From Isoetes taiwanensis (taxonomy: Eukaryota > Streptophyta > Lycopodiopsida > Isoetales > Isoetaceae), in NCBI GenBank assembly GCA_021234155.1, contig JAJEKV010000087.1, positions 873,968-937,967 of the forward strand: a stretch of DNA of 64,000 nucleotides, read 5' to 3'. A program made the translations under genes and the position numbers. Numbering within the stretch: position 1 is the stretch's first letter; every line of letters starts with the position of its first letter. Below the pieces are notes generated by a model. The model was not told where the DNA came from. It worked only from the letters and a program-made list of their open reading frames with translations, and ran no database searches. This document shows positions 58,102 to 64,000 of the stretch, in pieces.

Positions 58102-61100
58102 GCGGTTTGATAAGTTCTCCCTGACGGATGTTGATTTTTTTGGCCCTTATCGAACGAGGGCCCTTGAACGGCGGATTCAATCTGTTGGATAGGGGAACCG
58201 AGATCCGTGAGTGTGGTCTTTAGCGTATGGCCCCCCTGTGGGAGGAGCCGCCAGAAAGGTCAGCCTCGAAACTTTTTGGGGCTCGCCCCCCGGGTTCGAA
58301 CTCTCCCCTCTAATGAGGCGGTCGTGCAAGGTCTTGGCCTTGTTTGACTTGGGCAAGTGTGCTGCCTCTACCCCAACAACAAAGTTGCCTGCACCGCTCT
58401 AATGCAAACACTTTGATCTAAACCTTGTCCAAATTTTGAAAACTGGCCTGTATGTTGGCGATGACTTAGGAAGCCTCACTGACAAAAATCAGAATTTAAT
58501 TTCATACTATGCATTAATTATGAATTTATGAATGTCTTGCTACTCTTTGCAAAAGCCGCCCTTTACTTCTAACCGCCACAACGGGAGGAGTACAGATCCA
58601 AACTCCATTCCGCCAGTTCCCCTTGCTTCGCGTTCTCAATCAGATCTTATCGGCCAAGTCCCAAGTGTAAAAGACCAAAACTCGCACCCAAAACGCAAAC
58701 CCCGCTAGAACCTCGCAACTCATAAGGTCTAGGTTTGAATTCTATCCTTGTCGATTCGACTAGGACCTTTACTTGCCGTATCTTGGCGTGGGGGGGTGTT
58801 GACGCCGAGCATGGACCCTAAAACCACCCGAAGCAGCTTTTGCCCCAAAAGTCCTCTCCCGAAGGCCCCGGGCGACGGGACGGGCAACTTCCCTCTCCGG
58901 AATCATGATTCTACCGCCAATGGACTCGGACGTCGACATTACCCCGAGACCAAGTTTCGTGGCTAGAAGACCACCCCTTCTCGAGGAAGCGCCAAACTAT
59001 CTCATGTCCAACACACTTTCGTAGTCAATTGGCCTAGGAGGTGGTCACCGAATCATCGCAACGTGGGGGCGTAGAAGTGTTTCTTTCTTTTGCAAAACTG
59101 ATCGTGCAACTTGGTCTCTAGGGTAATTTTGGCCTCCCTGGACGATGTGGCGGTCGAATCGCCTTCCTGAGCCCCGCAATGTCCGAATGACAAAACACTT
59201 TGGTTTCTACACGGCCGACCGCAGAACGCTTCCAGCGGTTTTGATAAGTTCTCCGACGGATGTTGGATTTTTGGACCTTATCGAGCCCGGTGCCCTTGAA
59301 CGGCGATTCAATCGGCCGGATAGGGGAACCGAGATCCCGGGAGTGTGGTCTTTAGCGTCACGGCCCCTGGGAGCGCCGCTGGAAAGGCTACCTCGAAATT
59401 TTTGGGCTCGCCTCTTGGGGTTCTGGACTCTCTCCTCTAATGAGACAGCCTTGCAAGGTCCCCGGCCTTGTTTGATTTGGGCAAGTGTGCGGCTCGGCTG
59501 CTCAACAACAGTCTGCCGGACCGTTCTAATGCAAACACTTTGATCTAAACCTTGTCCGAAATTTTGAAAACCGGGCCTCGTATGTTGGCGATGACTTAGG
59601 AAGCCTCACGACAAAAAATCAGAATTTAATTCGCATTATGCATTAATTACAAATTTATGAATGTCTTGCTATCGCAAAAGCCGCCTTTTACTTCTAACCG
59701 CCACAACGGAGGGAGTACAGATCCAAACTCCATTCCGCCGGATCCCTTGCTTCAAGGTTCTCAATCGCATCTTATCGCCAAGTCCCAAGAGCAAAAGACC
59801 AAAACTCCCAAGCACCCAAAACGCAAACCCCCGCTTAGAACCCGCAACTCATAGGGTTTACGCTTCGAGGTTTCTATCCTTGTCGATTCGACTTTGGACC
59901 TTTGGGCCAGATCTTGACGTAGGGGGGGTGTTGACGCCGAGCACGGACGGACCCTAAAACCATCCGAAGGCAGCTTGCCCCAAAAAGTCCTCTCCCGGCG
60001 GCCCCGGGCGACGACGACGGCAACTTCCCTCTCCTAATCGTGGATTCGCCTCTGCCAATGGACTTAGAACGCCGACATTGCCCCGGGGACCAAGTTTCGT
60101 GGCGTAAGACCACCCCACTTCTCGAGGAAGTCAAACTATCTCATGTCCAACACACTTTCGTAGTCAATTGGCCTAGGAGGTGGTCATCCGAATACCGCAA
60201 CGTAGGGCGTAAGTGTTTCTTTCTTTGCAAAACTGACCGCGTGCAACTTGGTCCCTAGGGTAATTTCGGCCTCTCGGACGATGTGGCGGATTGAATCGCC
60301 ATTCCCGAGCTCCCACAATGTCCCCAATGACAAAACTCTTTGGTTTCTACAAAGGTCGACCGCAGAACGCGGCAGCGGTTTGATAAGTTCTCCCGGACCG
60401 GATGTTGGATTGTTTTGGACCTTATCGGGCCAAAGCCCTTGAACGAAGGAATCAACGGCCGGATAGGGGAACCGAGATCCGGAGTGTGGTCTTTAGCGTC
60501 TGGCCCCGGGGAGCTGCCGCCAGAAAGGCTACCTCGGGAATTTTTGGGGCTTCGCCTCTTGGGGTTCGGACTCTCCCCTCTAATGAGGCCTTGCAAGGTC
60601 CTCGCCTTGTTTGACTTGGGCAAGTGTGCGGCTCGGCCCAACAACAACAGCTTGCTGCGGACCGTTCTAATGCAAACACTTTGATCTAAACCTTGTCCGG
60701 AAATTTTGAAAACCGGCCCGTATGTTGGCGATGACTTAGAAGCCTCACGACAAAAAATCAAATTTAATTCCGTACTATGCATTAATTACAAATTTATGAA
60801 TGTCTTGCTACCGCAAAAGCCGCCCTTTACTTCTAACCGCCACAACGGGAGGAGTACAGATCCAAACTCCATTCCGCTGGTTCCCTTGCTTCAAGTTCTC
60901 AACCCAGATCTTATCGGCCAAGTCCCAAGTGTAAAAGACCAAAACTTCGGCACCCAAAACGCAAAACCCTCGCTAGAACCCGGCAACTCATAAGGTCTAG
61001 GTTTCGAGGCTCTATCCTTGTCGATTCGACTAGGACCTTTGCGCCCGTGTCTTGACGTAGGGGGGTGTTGACGCCAGAGCACATACCCTAAGAACCATCC

Positions 61101-62450
61101 TAGGCGGTTTGCCCCAAAAGTCCTCTCCCGAAGGCCACGGCGGCGACGGACGGCAACTTCCCTCTCCGAATCGTGATTCGCTCGCCAATGGACTCGGAAC
61201 GCCGACATTGCCCCAGGGACCAAGTTTCGTGGCCAGAAGACCACCCTTCTCGAGGAAGCCGTCAAACTATCTCATGTCCAACACACCGTAGTCAATTGGC
61301 CTAGGAGGTGGGCACGCCGAATCTTTTACGCAACGTAGGGCGTAAGTGTTTCTTTCTTTTACAAAACCGACCGCAACTTGGTCTCTAGGATAATTTTGGC
61401 CTCTCGGACAATGTGGCGAAGTTCAATCGCCATTCCGAGCCTCCACAATGTCCGAATGACAAAACACTTTGGTTTCTACGATTCGACACGCAGACGCCAG
61501 CGGTTTGATAAGTTCTCCCGACGGATGTTGGATTTTTGGACCTTATCGAGCCGGGGCCCTTGAACGAAGGATTCAAATCTCAGATAGGGGAACCGAGATC
61601 CGGGAGTGTGGTCTTTAGCGCACGGTCCCCCTCGGGAGCGCCGCCAGAAAGGCTACCTCGGGAAATTTTTTTGGGCTAAGCCTCTTGGGGTTCGGACTCT
61701 CCCCTCTAATGAGGCGGCCTTGCAAGGTCCTGGCCTTGTTTGACTTGGGCAAGTGTGCCCGTTCGGTACGCCCAACAACAAAGCTACCTTAACCGTTCTA
61801 ATGCAAACACTTTGATCTAAACCTTGTCCGGAATTTTGAAAACTGCCCGTATGTTGGCGATGACTTAGGAAGCCTCACGACAAAAAATCAGAATTTAATT
61901 CCATTACTATGCATTAATTACAAATTTATGAATGTCTTGCACACTTTGCAAAAGCTGCCCTTTACTTCTAACCGCCACAACGGAGGAGTACGATCCAAAC
62001 TCCATTCCGTCGATTTCCCTTTGCTTCGCGTTCTCAATCGCATCTTATCGCCAAGTCCCAAGTGCAAAAGACCAAAACGCGGCACCCAAAACGCAAACCC
62101 CGCTAGAACCTCGCAACTCATAGGGTTTACGTTTGCAGGCTCTATCCTTGTCGATTCAACTAGGACCTTTGCCGTCTTGACGTAGAGGGGGGGTTGACGC
62201 CCGAGCACATACCCTAAAACCATCCGGAAGCGGCTTGCCCCAAAAGTCCTCTCGGGCCACAGGCGATGGGCCCGCAACTTCCCCTCTCCGGAATCGTGAT
62301 TCGCTCGCCAATGGACTCCTAACATCGACATTGCCCCTCGGGGACCAAGTTTCGTACGGAAGACCACCCCTTCTCGAGGAAGCGTCAAACTATCTCATGT
62401 CCAACACACTCGTAGTCAATTGGCCTAGGAGGTGGCTGTCGAATACTGCT
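58102..62450. repeat. Tandem array of a 1.13 kb unit, four copies
   Basis: Units start at 58102, 59235, 60375 and 61500 with 'gcggttt(t)gataagttctcc'; spacings are 1133, 1140 and 1125 bases. The fourth is short by about 170 bases at its end. Conserved landmarks in each: 'ggggaaccgagatcc', 'gtgtggtctttagcg', 'caaggtc', 'ttgggcaagtgtgc', 'tgcaaacactttgatctaaaccttgtcc', 'atgttggcgatgactta', 'atgcattaatta', 'atttatgaatgtcttgc', 'gattc(g/a)actaggacctttg', 'caagtttcgt' and 'aactatctcatgtccaacacac'. Copies differ mostly by one- to three-base indels next to CG-rich spots. Long frames in single units (for example 60255-60782 minus) are not kept in the others, so the unit is probably non-coding. Confidence 0.92.
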
Positions 62451-62990
62451 ATGCATTAATTAATTCCTTACTATGCATTAATTCCGAATTTATGAATGTC
62501 TTGCTACTGCCCAACAACAGGCTGCCTAGACCGTTCCAATGCTACCTATTTGATCAGAACTTTATCCGGAAATTCTAAAAATTTGCCTGTATGATGGGGA
62601 TGACCTAGGAAGCCAGCTGACAAAAAATCAGAATTTAATTCCATACCATGCATTAATTACGAATTTATGAAGCAGAATGCAAAAGAACGCATAACTAAAA
62701 AATTCGCAGAAAAAAAAGGTGGAATTTTGACAAAGGGTTACAACGTCTTGCGGCGGACATGAGAAAAACATTTCACTAGGATATGCGAAGTTGGTGCATC
62801 GATGAAATAGCTCCGAGTCTTTTCGAGCTCACATGTCGCCACAAAAGTTCTCTTACGAAGGCCACAGCGATGGATTTTAGCAATTTCCCTCTCCAAAACC
62901 ATGATTTGGCTCTTCCAATGGACTCGGAATATCGACATTACCACGGGGACCAACTTTCGTGGCGGAAGACCACCCTTGTTCTCCAAAAGA
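62451..62990. repeat. Diverged partial fifth unit
   Basis: Pieces of the 1.13 kb unit in order but with gaps and more substitutions: 'atttatgaatgtcttgctac', 'caacaacag', 'aagccagctgacaaaaaatcagaatttaattcc', then 'gaaggccacagcgatgg', 'caatttccctctcc' and 'ggactcggaatatcgacatt'. A unique stretch of about 150 bases lies inside (62660-62810). Confidence 0.75.
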
Positions 62991-63004
62991 ACAAAAGTAC
63001 ACTA

Positions 63005-63290
63005 GACGCCCGTAAGACGGCGTCGCGCGACGCCACGCGTCGCGCGACGCGTCACGTCTCACGCGACGTCCGCGTCGCCGCAGCGTATTTTGCGTCCACC
63101 CACGCCAGCGTCCACTGGCGTGACAGACCGCCCGCGTCCGCGGTCGTGGCGCCGCGACGCGACGCCGCGCCGCCACGCGATACCGCGGCGTGGCGCCGCA
63201 TTGGCGTCGCATGGTCCGCGTTAATTCGCGGCGTCCACGTGACTCACGCGTCGCTAGCCCACGTCGCTAAATGTCCATTCTCTTGTTGTG
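63005..63290 (-). repeat. Right CACTA subterminal region and terminus
   Basis: About 255 bases of very dense CGTCGC, GCGACG, GCGCCGC and related motifs, followed by the inverted TIR (63261-63290). The CpG density is the highest in the window. Confidence 0.85.
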
Positions 63291-63293
63291 TTC

Positions 63294-64000
63294 AGATATG
63301 GACCCTATGATCTCCTCGAAGAAGAAAACTACCTTGTGGACTCATCTCGGCGGATTCCAAAATGTTCTTGTCCGTAAATCAAGTCACCGGTTGCTACCCA
63401 TTACTCCATCTCTTGTTAATAAAAGGCACGGAATATTGAGACATCCCGTGATCAAATCCGGACTAAAACCAACACAAAGAAATAAGCACACAATCTTGGA
63501 TTTTGAACATGCAAAGAAGACATAAAGAAATACGTTATGGACCGCGCCCGCAACAACGAATCTTGCACCAACGGAACTTGCAAAAGGCGATTAGCAAAAC
63601 AAACAAAAAATGTCAAATGAAAATCTCTTGTTGCCTACTTGGTTTGCATCTTTGTTTGCCCGCCTTTTACTTGCCTCAAATCGCAAAATGGAGCATTATT
63701 TAAGAATCAACTTCTCAATTAGACAATCAAGAAAAAGAACTACATGAGCAAAGAACCTACAATGGAAGGACTACTTCCAAAACCACCAAAATCTTTGTAG
63801 AACCTCACCAATGGTCAATTGGCAAACCGAAAAGCGTGCACCCATTCACGGGTATATTGTAAAAGTATCGATTTGCTCCTTTGGAACTAACATAAAACCG
63901 GCGATGGTGCCGCTTTCACAAATCGTAAAACATGAACCAAATTGCCATGATGATTCAATCTGCAATGGATCCCTTTGGAACATAAGTTGGATAGCCCCAA
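63294..64000. other. Flank of the CACTA element; no recognisable gene
   Basis: Plus-strand frames 63271-63525 and 63503-63703 are short and without motifs; the first begins inside the transposon terminus. No repeats found. Confidence 0.4.

Larger units (their letters stand above)
55897..63290. mobile_element. Non-autonomous CACTA element, 7.4 kb
   Basis: The left end reads CACAACAAGAAAAGGGTCAT then TTAGCGACGT. The right end read inward is CACAACAAGAGAATGGACAT then TTAGCGACGT, matching in 27 of 30 positions. The immediately flanking triplet is TTC on both sides (55894-55896 and 63291-63293), the 3-bp target duplication typical of CACTA (En/Spm, CMC) transposons. Subterminal regions are dense in GCGACG/CGTCGC motifs, as expected for transposase-binding repeats. 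The interior has no readable transposase; it has a small spliced gene fragment, a purine tract and a tandem array. The family TIR normally begins CACTA; here it is CACAA. Confidence 0.88.

Noticed and set aside
60255-60782. 175-codon minus-strand frame in the tandem array
   Set aside because: Open in one unit only; the other three units break it, so it is not a conserved gene.
62783-63310. 175-codon plus-strand arginine/alanine-rich frame
   Set aside because: It runs through the CGTCGC-rich transposon end and across the element boundary; openness is due to GC-rich composition.

Overview
This window looks like intergenic or intronic DNA from a large-genome vascular plant. The reasons are GT/AG introns in a recognisable plant gene, Ty1/copia and Ty3/gypsy fragments with plant-type chromodomain and RNase H, a CACTA transposon, a tau-class glutathione transferase fragment, and about one recognisable host gene in 64 kb. 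A gymnosperm or fern would fit, but no marker here fixes the species.

Layout. 1-2.5 kb: nothing recognised. 2.5-10.3 kb: a Penelope-like retroelement with an intact 546-codon reverse transcriptase (6593-8233), bracketed by two diverged direct repeats of about 1.8-1.9 kb (pseudo-LTR arrangement). 10.3-14.8 kb: low-information DNA with a few exon-like minus-strand segments. 14826-18703: a 3.9 kb element bounded by perfect 32-bp inverted repeats, holding a family of 66-69 bp modules that are themselves bounded by 11-bp inverted repeats (GGATCACACCA / TGGTGTGATCC). 20.5-36.3 kb: a nest of broken retroelements. It holds inverted leader copies, two long decayed reading frames of unknown family (23907-24878 and 25706-27227) that keep frame despite many stop codons, a gypsy integrase-chromodomain tail, and a copia element (29757-35290) with a 3' LTR and a truncated reverse transcriptase. 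36.3-44.8 kb: short tandem duplications, a cluster of GATTCC/GGAAT hairpins and candidate minus-strand exons. 44846-47972 (minus): a four-exon gene for a MutS2-type protein with a transit-peptide-like N terminus, Walker A and B motifs and a C-terminal Smr domain, interrupted by several one-base frameshifts. 51.3-51.6 kb (minus): a GST tau fragment. 55897-63290: a 7.4 kb CACTA element defined by matched termini, a 3-bp TTC target duplication and GCGACG-rich subterminal regions. It carries a tandem array of a 1.13 kb unit (four copies plus a partial) and a small two-exon gene fragment, and no recognisable transposase.

Two decay styles stand out. The unknown retroelement frames carry in-frame TAG/TGA/TAA codons and almost no frameshifts, as expected from C-to-T change in methylated DNA. 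The MutS2 gene instead carries mostly one-base indels, several in or beside short base runs, which could be assembly error or pseudogene decay. Most of the window is explained by mobile elements. The Penelope-like element, the hairpin-bounded modules and the satellite-bearing CACTA element are the most unusual parts.
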